Positions 31,763 to 41,599 of a DNA stretch of 64,000 nt are shown here, piece by piece. The notes under the pieces were generated by a model. That model saw nothing but the letters and a program-made list of their open reading frames with translations. It did not search any database and was not told where the DNA came from. A program made the position numbers and the translations under genes. Source of the stretch: Zasmidium citrigriseum (Eukaryota; Ascomycota; Dothideomycetes; Mycosphaerellales; Mycosphaerellaceae); NCBI GenBank assembly GCA_002786025.1, contig NHNW01000080.1, positions 79,937 to 143,936 of the forward strand, in the 5' to 3' direction. How positions within the stretch are numbered: position 1 is the first letter of the stretch; each line of letters starts with the position of its first letter.

Positions 31763-32508
31763 GATGAAAGCGTAAAAGAGCAGGAAGGTCTCTTATGACC
31801 CGCAGTGAGACTGACGCCGTGTTGCAGAGAGAGAGACTCGTGGCTTATATGGGGACAATACTAGCGGTCGTACTGGTCTTTGTGAGGCTCCGTGTCCGTT
31901 GATACGACCTATCTCAGCGATCGCACACAGCTTAAGGTTGGCAGAAAAGCTATTGCATTTCAAAGCATGGAGTACAGTCAGCAAGAGACACATTCCACAA
32001 ATTTGTGTGTGCACTCGTATCTATGCGCGGCGGATTGGACGGGCGTTGTTACCCGTTGCGGAGCATGGCTGAATCAAAGTCCCGATACTTGCAGGCATCG
32101 CAATCGATCGTGAGTGCCAGTCTGAAGTGCTCCTAAAACTTCAAAAGGCCGTCTAGATTTCAGACGCGACTTTGTTTGCCCTTTGCCGCCATGTTTGCCA
32201 TCGGATGCACGCTCGCAGAGCGATCGCTAGCTGCCATTCATGGAGATCGGATGTGCGTACGCGGCTTTGCGCGCGTGCTGGTGCGGCAGGTCGTCTCGCC
32301 ATGCAAATGAGGTTGATGTGCGGCATAATGTCATGTTCGACGAATGTGATGGTGGAAAGGAGGAAGACGTGAAGTCCGCCATTCGGATGGTAAACAGTCC
32401 GAACCCTAACGGCTCGTCACGCGCACTAGCGCGTCTCTAGCGCGACCGACTTCACTTCACATGCTTCATGTTCTCTCTTGCCTTCTCCGACTCAAAACAA
32501 TCACAATC
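31763..32508. other. Divergent promoter region with repeated CTAGCGCG
   Basis: Separates the SDR gene from the kinase-like gene. Around 32416-32447 the octamers ACTAGCGCG and TCTAGCGCG occur within about 20 bp just before the kinase-like gene. No other feature is evident. Confidence 0.35.
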
Positions 32509-33819
32509 ATGGCGACCTCAACCGACCAAATTTCCGAGGCGGAGAAGGCCAAAAAGATGCGCAAACGACTGAAAACGACTTTCAACGAGGCACTCGAGGC
32601 TCATGACAAGGCCATGAACTCAGAGTCTGCCATCGCAAAGTACAATTCGAGCATTCTACGACAGCTGGAGAAGGCTTTCATTGCCAATCCGGAGATCGAC
32701 TTGATGTCTGAACTTCCATCGAACTACTCTTCTGCACTCGAGAACCTCGCACCAGATGCCGTCCCAGACGAGAGTATGTGTTTGAACATTTCAAGTCTGC
32801 GTTCCCTTCTAACGCTCGCAGATTCTCTCGAGGCAGCACTACGGCCGTCGAAGAGGCTCAAGACGACAGATACGGATCCATTAGAAGAGATCGACTTCGA
32901 GATTCCGAAACATCTTGAGCATTTGCGAGGACCTGGGCCGGTCAGCGTAAAGTCATCCATGGACGAGTCCGTCGCGAAGTTCTTTCCTCCCGACTCAACT
33001 ACCAACGGCGTCATCAAGACCTTGAGTAGATACAAGCTTGTTGCACAAGACGGTGGCTCTGGCAGAAAGATGATCATCAAACTCGACGATGACGTGATCA
33101 TCAAGATCGTGCCTGCAAAGGAGGACTCAAGGGAGTATACCACTTTGGTCTACCTCCACGAAAACTGCCCCAAAATCCCAGCTCCGAAGCCAAAAGGCAT
33201 GATACATCTCAACGGCCAAGACCTCATGTTCATGTCTTACGTTCGAGGAGCGACTCTGGAAAAAGTTTGGCCGTCGCTTAGCCAGCCGCAAAAGGACTCC
33301 GTGACGACGCAGCTGGACCAGATATTCTCGAAACTCAGATCGCAAGTTCCTCAAGATAGCCAGCCATGGGGAGGAGTTGGTGGAGAAGGCTGCAAAGATC
33401 AGCGACGGCGAGTGCGCACGAGCGACCGAGATATCATCACAGCCGAGGATTTTGAGAACTTCTACTTCTCCAACCCAAAGTTCGGCAGTGATGTCTACGT
33501 CAAATTCTTGCGGAAGCTTTACTCCGCATCAAGCGACGGGCACAACGCTCGACACAATTGCGTACTGACGCATGGAGATTTGCGACAAGCCAACATCATG
33601 GTGCAAGTATCGGAGGACGGCGAAGTTGACATCACTGGCATCATCGATTGGGAGTACAGCGGCTTCTACCCCACCTGGTGGGAATCTGTGAAGCTCACCA
33701 ACTGCTTTGACTGTCACGAGAAGTCGGATTGGTTTCTGCAACTTCCTGCTTGCATCTCGCCAATGAAGTATCCGACGAAATGGCTGCTAGATCATGCATG
33801 GGATATGCATGTTGACTAG
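32509..33819 (+). CDS. APH-type (aminoglycoside phosphotransferase-like) kinase
   Basis: The ATG at 32509 (CAATCATGGCG) is preferred to the upstream in-frame ATG at 32461, which adds a hydrophobic leader unlike the family. An intron at 32774-32821 (GTATGT, CTAAC, CGCAG) is 48 bp and in frame, so the region also reads through. The product has about 420 residues. Kinase-like marks: a Lys in DDVIIKIVP, the catalytic loop VLTHGDLRQANIMV and the metal site GIIDWEYSGFYP. An N-terminal helical region of about 150 residues precedes the domain. Most fungal members have unknown small-molecule substrates; some are inactive. Confidence 0.85.
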   Translation: MATSTDQISEAEKAKKMRKRLKTTFNEALEAHDKAMNSESAIAKYNSSILRQLEKAFIANPEIDLMSELPSNYSSALENLAPDAVPDESMCLNISSLRSLLTLADSLEAALRPSKRLKTTDTDPLEEIDFEIPKHLEHLRGPGPVSVKSSMDESVAKFFPPDSTTNGVIKTLSRYKLVAQDGGSGRKMIIKLDDDVIIKIVPAKEDSREYTTLVYLHENCPKIPAPKPKGMIHLNGQDLMFMSYVRGATLEKVWPSLSQPQKDSVTTQLDQIFSKLRSQVPQDSQPWGGVGGEGCKDQRRRVRTSDRDIITAEDFENFYFSNPKFGSDVYVKFLRKLYSASSDGHNARHNCVLTHGDLRQANIMVQVSEDGEVDITGIIDWEYSGFYPTWWESVKLTNCFDCHEKSDWFLQLPACISPMKYPTKWLLDHAWDMHVD

Positions 33820-34078
33820 CACGAAGAGCTGCGTGGAAGACGACAACATCGCAGATAGAATGAGAAATGGGAAAGATCTATGTACCTTTCCACTCCTCAT
33901 TTCGAGGCCTGTATCGTGTGGTGTCTCGCTTGCTGGTGTCTTCCAGACGAGCCTCATGCTACTATTCAAGGCCTTTGTACCTTGAAAGCTTTCAGGGAAA
34001 GCCTTGTTCCAGCCTCACTCGTCATCCTCAGTACCGCTTGCCGTATTGTAAAAGTTGCCAATAGAAGCCATTGTCATC

Positions 34079-34660
34079 TCAATCCTCCTCGCTGTCGCTG
34101 TTCTCGATTCGCTCCTTGGACCGGATGTTGCTCGGACCGCTGTCGTTCTTATCGCCCACGTCCTCATCCTCGTCCTCCTCGTCGTTGTTTTCCTCGTCGC
34201 TGTCCAGAGCATCATAGTCATACCGCTCGACGATCCTACGTGTAGACTCCTGATCACCCCTCATCTTCTTGATAGCCTTCTTGACAGCCTCGTACTTCGG
34301 CATGTCGCCCAGAAGATCGATGTTCTCCAGCTTGTCCATGATGTCGATGACGTACTCCTGACAATCCCAGCTCAAGACGTCGTTCTGCACCTTCACGCCT
34401 TCAATCACCTGATCGGCAGTCTTGAGATCCGACGCGCGCATGTGGCCAACCAAGATCCTCTTGACCATACGGGCAGAGTCCGCAGGGTTTTTCGGCAGAG
34501 TGACTTTGTGAAGATCATTTTGGGGGCCCTCGACTTGGTAGATTCGGTGAGTATCGGTATCGTGGTCGTAGAATGCAAAGGCCCAGTGGTCGTAGTTCCC
34601 GAATACTGGTCTGTAGATTACCACGTCCATGTCTACGGGAGTGGAGCTGGACTTGGACAT
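34079..34660 (-). CDS. Small fungal protein with NYDHWAF and WDCQEY motifs, acidic tail
   Basis: 193 residues in one exon. The core has VIYRPVFGNYDHWAFAFYD near the N-terminus and VLSWDCQEYVIDIMDKL in the middle. This is an invariant-looking His and Cys in the order seen in circularly permuted NlpC/P60-like (LRAT-type) folds. I recall a fungal family of unknown function with the same two motifs. The last 50 residues are very acidic (DSDEENNDEEDEDEDVGD). Whether it is an active thiol enzyme is inference. It is divergent from the OXLD1-like gene. Confidence 0.75.
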   Translation of the reverse strand: MSKSSSTPVDMDVVIYRPVFGNYDHWAFAFYDHDTDTHRIYQVEGPQNDLHKVTLPKNPADSARMVKRILVGHMRASDLKTADQVIEGVKVQNDVLSWDCQEYVIDIMDKLENIDLLGDMPKYEAVKKAIKKMRGDQESTRRIVERYDYDALDSDEENNDEEDEDEDVGDKNDSGPSNIRSKERIENSDSEED

Positions 34661-35668
34661 GGTGTAGTCTTCCGCACAAGGCTGAGGTCGGGCTGAGCTC
34701 TGTATGGTGTTGGCGAGAGTAGCAGAGTGTGCTGTGCTTCTTGGTTGTTGAGAAGAAAGTGCGAGTGCTTTTGAAAGAGAAAGAAGGTAATAGATAGAAG
34801 GAAGGTGACATAGACCTCCACATTACAACACAAGCCATTCATATGTGTTCAGCTGACAATAGGAGACAGAACAATAGCGCTGGTGTTTCGATGCATACAT
34901 CTGCATCGGCTCGTGCCCAGCCTTGTGAAGCCATGTGCAACGGCCGCAGGCAACCACAGCCTTGCTCATCGTAGTGGAGCCCGATCCAAGGCAGCAGCCT
35001 CCAAGACTGCCAGCCAATGTTAATAGTAGGTATACTTTCATAGATCTGGACCATTGTTAGCCCGAGCTCTGTGATAGTCAATTCCAGATCTCCTTGACGG
35101 ACCAGAGTCGCCTGTATTCGACTTCGCCATCAAACGGCTATACTACAGGAAGATAGTCCAATACATGGCAATGATATATTGTAGGAATTACTTAGCTTCA
35201 TTAAAGGATGGGTGTCTCCGAGCTTCTCGAGACTGCAAATTCTCGATTTCGAGGGCGAGGAAACACAGGTTTGGCTTGCTGTCGAGTGGCCGGTCCAAGA
35301 GCTTCTGAACGCGTGTAGGCAATTTGAAAACATCTTCTCCGCTGGACCTGACACTTTGTGGCATCCCAAGGTCAACATCAATGCCGTGATCTTTCCTTTT
35401 CATTTCGGAGAAGAGACGGTTCGTTTGAACCAAACGCATGGAAACTCCAGACCATGTTCTGGCTGCACGAGCTGGTTGCGAAAGGATGAATCCTGGAATC
35501 GGCACTACACTCGCAGAGTCTCTACTCGATGTACATGATCGTTGTAGAGGAAGTGTACCTCCAGAGTCCAGGGGAGCTCGACGTTCGAAGTCAGGCACTG
35601 ACGTCATCAGCGCCATGTGAAACAACTTCGAGATTCACTCAACATATTCTTCCTCTCTTTCGACAACA
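34661..35668. other. Divergent promoter region of about 1 kb
   Basis: Short frames on both strands overlap and show no family pattern. It separates the starts at 34660 (minus) and 35669 (plus). Confidence 0.4.
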
Positions 35669-36460
35669 ATGCGGTCTGCGCTTCGCATTCTACCCAGAAT
35701 TGCGAACAGACCGTCGCTGCTCCGGAGCAGTCCAGGACCATGGAATTTCAGGCGACCCTTCACGCAAACCGCAAGCCGCGATGACGATAACAACCAAAAG
35801 CACGCCCTCCACGGCTACTACGCCGACCTCCTAGACGCACCCCTCCACTCCGTCCAACACGCCACCCGCACCGCGCCCGAACCACCACCACCCGAATCGC
35901 TCCCCAAGACGCAAAAAGAAGAAACCCTCGCCAAAGCCCGCGTAGTCTTCGGCTCCCGCCTCGCCGGCCCGGAAGAACGCCAAAAAGAAATCGAAAGTAA
36001 AAGCCAAATGATAGCTGGCGTCCTCGTCCCCCCCAAACCCGAAGAACCAGACAACTGCTGCATGTCCGGCTGCGTCAACTGCGTCTGGGAACTCTACCGC
36101 GAAGAGCTCGAAGACTGGGCAAGCGCGACCGCCCTCGCGAAACAGAAAATGATAGAGCAGAGGACGAAGGGACAAGCTACCGGAATGATGAGCAGTGAGG
36201 GGAATATGCCGAGTCACACGGCTGTGAGTATGGATGATGATGGGGGTGGGAGTGAGACGAATTGGAGTACGGCTCCCGAGACTGAGGCTTTCACGGGGGC
36301 AGAGGAGAGTACAGATCCGCTGGCGGGCATTCCAGTGGGCATCAGAGAGTTCATGAAGACTGAAAAGAAGCTCAAGCAGAGGCATCGTGAGAAGGGAGAG
36401 GTTGTCGAGAGGGCGCTGGATAAGGATTTGAGGGCGAGTGTTTGGGGGTCTGGTGGATGA
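35669..36460 (+). CDS. Oxidoreductase-like (OXLD1) domain mitochondrial protein
   Basis: 263 residues in one exon. The N-terminus is basic and Ser/Leu-rich (MRSALRILPRIANRPSLLRS), a likely mitochondrial targeting sequence. At residues of about 120-150 is the Oxidored-like signature: PPKPEEPDNCCMSGCVNCVW followed by ELYREELEDW, with four Cys in CC-x3-C-x2-C form. The C-terminal half is polar and ends in a helical basic stretch. OXLD1-like proteins are conserved in eukaryotes, with an unclear biochemical role in mitochondria. The four cysteines may bind metal; that is inference. Confidence 0.85.
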   Translation: MRSALRILPRIANRPSLLRSSPGPWNFRRPFTQTASRDDDNNQKHALHGYYADLLDAPLHSVQHATRTAPEPPPPESLPKTQKEETLAKARVVFGSRLAGPEERQKEIESKSQMIAGVLVPPKPEEPDNCCMSGCVNCVWELYREELEDWASATALAKQKMIEQRTKGQATGMMSSEGNMPSHTAVSMDDDGGGSETNWSTAPETEAFTGAEESTDPLAGIPVGIREFMKTEKKLKQRHREKGEVVERALDKDLRASVWGSGG

Positions 36461-37705
36461 AGAGAATGCGTTCCTCGGCGTTGATGACGGACATCGTTCC
36501 TACATTATCCATGGGCCGGCCTGCACGATTCCTCTGCCCTAGAAAGTACTAACCTGGAAGCCATTATTCATCATCTTGTGGTGATGATCGCCGAGCCCGG
36601 GGACCTTCCATCCAGAGGAAGTTAAGGAACCACGAGCATCCCATCAGAACCAACAAGAAGACAACGATGTCACCGCCCCTACGAAGAAATCTTCCTTGCC
36701 GAATGCGAACAGCACACGCAATATGCAATTTCGAACCGACGAGGCATGACCCCGTCAAGCTTTATATAAATTCCGCATCAGGCTTTGGCATGGCACGGAC
36801 GTCACCTCGTATGGCCGATTTATTCCCGATCGTCAGAAGGGATGCAATCGATACTGCACGGGGCTGCCATTTGCAAAATGCCAAGGAGAGCAATATCGAA
36901 AGCCTGATTCAGGAGAGATTGCAAAGACGACCGCCTTGGAAGTTGAAAGATTGGGTAGCCAGCGGATACCCAGAACCTGGCCCTCGTCCATTGAAGGCTA
37001 CGCGCACTTTGGGCACGATCTTTGCACTGGTCTGATATGGAAAGGCGTCATCTACCGACAATCGACTCCCTGTACGAAAACCAGATGCCTCTGGAGTTCG
37101 ACCTTGTGCCTCCGGTCAATGGGGTCTGAGCGGTAGGATTGATTCTTGTACAGATCGATGAGAGACCACGAGGAATGACAGCACATAGACATAGATGACA
37201 TGAACAGACATTGAACATGGATGAAAAGAGCACACAGAGTGATTTGAATCGACTTTGATTTCTTTCTCTTTCTTCTCTCCTCTACACACTAAAAGGTATC
37301 GACCAAAGCGAAGTAAAAGCCCATGGTGGTATCGTGCAGCGCTAAATCGACAGAAGATAATGGGACTCGCAACCACAAGACACACACACAGTAGCATCAG
37401 CAGCAGTAGCAGCACTTCTCCTTCGCCTTTCCCCTCCTTTTCTTTCCATTCCACCCCGCATCTCCCCCGAATACAAGTACAATAAACCCCAAAGGCCGTC
37501 CGAGTCGTATGTCTTCCATGGGGATATCTTTTGGTTTCCGTTTCGATGGTTTGCGCCGAGCAGCCGTAGTGGTACAGAATGATGAAGTTTCTAAGGAAAG
37601 AAAAGGGAAAACTCCAGTGCGTCGATGCATCGCCGGCACGGTCAACCGCGCGGGTCTTGTCGCTGATCACAGATCAAAGCTGGGTAGTTGTTATCATAAA
37701 GTTCA
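36461..37705. other. Intergenic 1.2 kb
   Basis: No gene is supported. A CA-rich and CAG-rich tract around 37378-37415 looks like microsatellite and probably 3' UTR of the large gene that follows on the minus strand. Confidence 0.4.
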
Positions 37706-40700
37706 TCAAAACATGCCGCCTTCCATGGGCGCTGTGGCGGCACGTTGAGGCCCGTTGGCAGAGGGCGCGGGCATGCGCTCTGGAGATCCGGTCGGGTTGA
37801 AACCGTACTGTTGGACGGCGGGGCTCTTTTCGTTGAAAGTGTATTGTTGAAGAGCAGGACTCTGATCGTTGAATCCGTACTGCTGGGCGGCAGGGCTCTT
37901 CTCGAAGCTGTGTTGCGTCGGTACAGCTGGAACAGTTGGCATGCGCACAACGTTGCTTGGGGGGAAGTCGAAGTTGCGCTTGGGCGAAGTGTTGAGGGAG
38001 GGATCAGAGGCAGTGGCCTTGACCTCATTGTCGCCGGTTGTTGACTCGGAGCGATTTCGGCTGAAGAGCTTGCGGGTTGCCCGGCGACGTGGGTTGATGG
38101 GTGGGATTGGTGGCGGCTCGTCCATGCCATTCTTCAGTGATGCTCCTGGAGGCAGGTCAACGGTGTCCACGTTCGAAGTGGACGACAGCAGCGCAACGGG
38201 CTCAGAGATGTCGGATTTGGAGATTGTCTTCTTACGCAGACCAGGTCCAGCAGCACGTGCATTCGACTGCATGATTGTGTTGAAGTCGGCTTGAGTGATC
38301 GATGGACTGGAGCCCACAAGTGGTGGAGTAGTATTCTGCGAGTATGGGTTGGCCACAGGGGCAGGACGTCCAGGTGTATAGACATTCGGCGTGAGTGTGA
38401 CTGGAGACGGGCCGTTGTGGGCCAGTCGCGTGGCGTTGCTCTGAGCGCCTTGGCCATTCTTCAAGTCGAAGTAGTTGGACATTGCTTTCTTGTCCTCGCT
38501 GTCCCGACTGAAGCCGTTCATCATCACGTCGGGCGACGCACCTGGGAACGGTGTCATCTCAGGCGTGTGCGAGGCAGCAGACGAGCCGTGGCCCTCGACC
38601 ATGGCTTTCTCCAGATCATCACGGTAAGGTCCTGTGCGGCTACGTGAGCGTCCAGTCGTGGCAGCTGAGTTTGAGCGACTGCGTGCACGTCCAGCGCTGG
38701 AGGCCGGCGAGCGGCTTGCTGAAGCGAGGGCACGCTCTGCCTGCTGTGGGTCCATGTCCATCGCACGGGAAGGTCCAGGGCCGTCTTGCTTGAAAGCTGG
38801 GTGTTGAGCAGTCGGCATTGGTGGCGGACGTGGTGAGGAGTTGCCACGAGGACGTCCCACCTCCGGAGTGTAACCCGTACCAAGCACCTTTGGAGCCTTG
38901 AGAGGCTGCTCTTGCGTGTTGACAAACGACTCTCTACTAGTCTTCGATCGCAACATGCCAAAGGCTCTCATGGGGCCGACTGGTGGTCCTGCGGTTGGTG
39001 CAGGACTGGTGCCTCGAGACTGGCTGTCCCGCTCCACGACGCTTCTGCTGTGTATCCTTTCTTGGATAAGCCGGCGCCTTGCCGCCAACTCATCTGCGAA
39101 AGCGTCTCGCTCCTGCTGGGTCGCTGTGCTCGCATCGCGGGTGTGCTGCTTGCGTAGCTCTTGTTGCCAAGAGGGGATGTCCTGCACAAGAGAAATCTCA
39201 GAGTCTTCGCGAATCAAAGGAGGACGATTGACAACGCCATCCTGGACGAGGGATATCTCAGAGGCTCGGTTGGAAGGGAAACGAGCGCTTGGTGCCTCGT
39301 CGATGGGGCTGACAGTCATACGACTTGCTCGCGGCTCTCCTCCAAAGCTCTGCTCGTCCAAGTCCCAGGGATTTGAAGTCGCATAGCTGGATTCGCGAGT
39401 CGAGTGGGTCTCCAGAGCATGGTTGGCAACACCACCGTGGTAACTTGTCTTGGTCCATGGCACTTCCGGAACGTCAGGCACATCACCTTCAGGGAGCGAG
39501 AAGTCATCTCCAGGATACAAAGAGGATTGATTGCTCCTCTGACGGAGATGATGAACCATGCCATTGAGAGGTTGAGCCTGTGGACCGAGCGTTGGCGAAT
39601 CGACATCCTGTGGAACCTTGGGGGCAATGTTGACCGTCAAATCGTTTCGCAAAGACCGCGTGGATGTCTTGGTGTTCAAAGGCTTAGGCTCCATCTCGAC
39701 TTCCTCGGCAAGCGTGGATCGCGACCTTTCGCTCTTCAAAGCTGGATGTTCTGACACCGGTTGCAGAGGTGTCGGCTGCCATTTGGAGTGATATGAACCA
39801 TATCCGTATTCCGGCTGGTTGAAAGACTGCGCGATCTCCTCAACCTCGTCTTCGTCCTCATCCTCGCTTGCGCTAATGTTGCCGAAGAAAGTGCGGTGTG
39901 TGTCCGGGAGTGGGGATTTCAAAGAGATTGGCGAAGGCTCTCGAGGCGGTTGCGCAGGGAATGCGTTAACGGCGTTCTGGAAGACGTTGTAAGCTTTGGT
40001 CGGCTCGTGCTTCTTTGGCATCTCTGGCTGAGATTGATCCTCTTGCTCTGGCTCGAACTCGAACCTATTCATAGGCTGCTGAGGGATTGATTGAGGAGGT
40101 GCCCTGTGTTTGATGGCTGCACTCGAAGTCGATCTTTGCAAAGCTTGCTGGCGTTGGAGGTATTGTTGCTCGTCAAAGGCGTGAGCTGGCTTGTTGAACG
40201 CGCCCATTGCCGTGGCTTTGCCGCGATCAGCAGGTTCCAGTGCCTGAGTCAGAAACTTGTTCTCGTCAAAGTGTGCATCAATTGGTGACTGTGGACCACT
40301 GAGAGCCGGGCTTGAGCAGTTCGAAATGCCATGTCGGCCAGAGTTGAAGGTCGCCAGTGCTGGAGGGGGCGAAGCAGGGGGTGGTGACTGAGCCCGGAGT
40401 GCGTAGACTGGCTGTGGGTTACGATCGTGGAGATTGCCAGCGCTCCTAGCGTTGTGCAACAACGGTGGTGACTTCTTGCCGCTCAAAGCTCGCTGACGCT
40501 GGATCGAGTTCAGACGAGAAATGGCTGAATTCTGCTGCTCGTGCATGTGCTGATCGAGACCCTGTTCGTACAGCCTGCGCGTCTTGGTGTTCGAACGATC
40601 CAGTGGTGCAGACATTGGTGCTGGTGGGATTGATGGATTCGCAACCGTTGTTAGCACGGTGTTTGCGATTGGTGCTTGTGCAGGTGAAGGATGCGCACTC

Positions 40701-41599
40701 GCGGCAGGCTGCGAAGCAATCGAAGTGGCCGCCGTGGAGGACCGAGCATCTGAACGCGCGGTAGACGATGTAGTCGACCTCTTCTTGTCATACGATGAAA
40801 GGGATGGCGAATGTGAGAGGTCCTTTGCAGAATCATTGGGCAGGGTTTCCAGAGCATCGTCATCCTGGGCGCCGGGTTCAGCCTGGTCCAGGCCAAAGTC
40901 AAATCCTTGACTTTCGTCCGATGGGCGCGGAAACTGGCTTTCGTCGACTTCGCGCTCCCTGAGCCTGTATTTTTGGAAGGCAGACATGCCTACATCATCT
41001 TCGTAGTAGACTTTGCCCAGGCTGCGGGTTGAATGCGCCCCGCTTGTGGGGATCTTGTAAACCTTCTGGCGACCTCCAAAGAGCACGTTGCCCTCGCCTG
41101 GACGGGATCGGCTCATCATGCTGCTGGGCGCCATGTCGGCTTCGCTCCCGTATCCTTCTTCTGAGACATAAGACTGTTCTCGGTGGTTCTGGGCGAACGA
41201 GGGCCTGACTGATCCGCTTATTGAAGAGACTTCGGCGATATCAGAGAGCCCGGTGGTGCCAAAGCCAAAGTCGGCCATGCGTGACTTCCTCCTAGGTTGT
41301 AACACGCTGTCGTCGCTGGCTTTTCCAAGCATTGATTTGGGATCGTCCTGTTCTCGTAGCATGCTGAAGCGCGTGGATAGACTGGGCATGATGAGGCTGG
41401 TTCGGAAGTCGTCTGTCGATGGGAGGGCTGCGGAAAGATCGAGTTGGGGTTTCGGCTCGGGCTGTCGCTTGCTGCTGTTCTTCTTCCAGCGACTGTTGGA
41501 AGACTTCTTCATGACGGGGGAAGGCGGCTGCGAGAGGGCATTGAGAGCCTCTTCGTTGGCAGTTGGCCCATCGGCCTTTTTCTTCAGAAACTTGTTCAT
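37706..41599 (-). CDS. Large disordered protein of unknown function (1297 aa)
   Basis: The frame is open to 41719, but the ATG at 41599 (MNKFLKKKADGPTANEEAL) is the likely start, since the upstream part reads like leader. The product is Ser/Pro/Gln-rich throughout, with almost no hydrophobic core. Islands that look conserved lie near residues 180-230: KVYKIPTSGAHSTRSLGK, then VYYEDDVGMSAFQKYRLRER. A basic cluster RRRATRKLFSRNRSE lies near the C-terminus, and short imperfect repeats of QQYGFN and LQQYTFNEKSPA type end the protein (three copies of a unit of about 14 residues). I recognise no domain. A signalling or cytoskeletal scaffold is possible but is not shown. Confidence 0.75.
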   Translation of the reverse strand: MNKFLKKKADGPTANEEALNALSQPPSPVMKKSSNSRWKKNSSKRQPEPKPQLDLSAALPSTDDFRTSLIMPSLSTRFSMLREQDDPKSMLGKASDDSVLQPRRKSRMADFGFGTTGLSDIAEVSSISGSVRPSFAQNHREQSYVSEEGYGSEADMAPSSMMSRSRPGEGNVLFGGRQKVYKIPTSGAHSTRSLGKVYYEDDVGMSAFQKYRLREREVDESQFPRPSDESQGFDFGLDQAEPGAQDDDALETLPNDSAKDLSHSPSLSSYDKKRSTTSSTARSDARSSTAATSIASQPAASAHPSPAQAPIANTVLTTVANPSIPPAPMSAPLDRSNTKTRRLYEQGLDQHMHEQQNSAISRLNSIQRQRALSGKKSPPLLHNARSAGNLHDRNPQPVYALRAQSPPPASPPPALATFNSGRHGISNCSSPALSGPQSPIDAHFDENKFLTQALEPADRGKATAMGAFNKPAHAFDEQQYLQRQQALQRSTSSAAIKHRAPPQSIPQQPMNRFEFEPEQEDQSQPEMPKKHEPTKAYNVFQNAVNAFPAQPPREPSPISLKSPLPDTHRTFFGNISASEDEDEDEVEEIAQSFNQPEYGYGSYHSKWQPTPLQPVSEHPALKSERSRSTLAEEVEMEPKPLNTKTSTRSLRNDLTVNIAPKVPQDVDSPTLGPQAQPLNGMVHHLRQRSNQSSLYPGDDFSLPEGDVPDVPEVPWTKTSYHGGVANHALETHSTRESSYATSNPWDLDEQSFGGEPRASRMTVSPIDEAPSARFPSNRASEISLVQDGVVNRPPLIREDSEISLVQDIPSWQQELRKQHTRDASTATQQERDAFADELAARRRLIQERIHSRSVVERDSQSRGTSPAPTAGPPVGPMRAFGMLRSKTSRESFVNTQEQPLKAPKVLGTGYTPEVGRPRGNSSPRPPPMPTAQHPAFKQDGPGPSRAMDMDPQQAERALASASRSPASSAGRARSRSNSAATTGRSRSRTGPYRDDLEKAMVEGHGSSAASHTPEMTPFPGASPDVMMNGFSRDSEDKKAMSNYFDLKNGQGAQSNATRLAHNGPSPVTLTPNVYTPGRPAPVANPYSQNTTPPLVGSSPSITQADFNTIMQSNARAAGPGLRKKTISKSDISEPVALLSSTSNVDTVDLPPGASLKNGMDEPPPIPPINPRRRATRKLFSRNRSESTTGDNEVKATASDPSLNTSPKRNFDFPPSNVVRMPTVPAVPTQHSFEKSPAAQQYGFNDQSPALQQYTFNEKSPAVQQYGFNPTGSPERMPAPSANGPQRAATAPMEGGMF

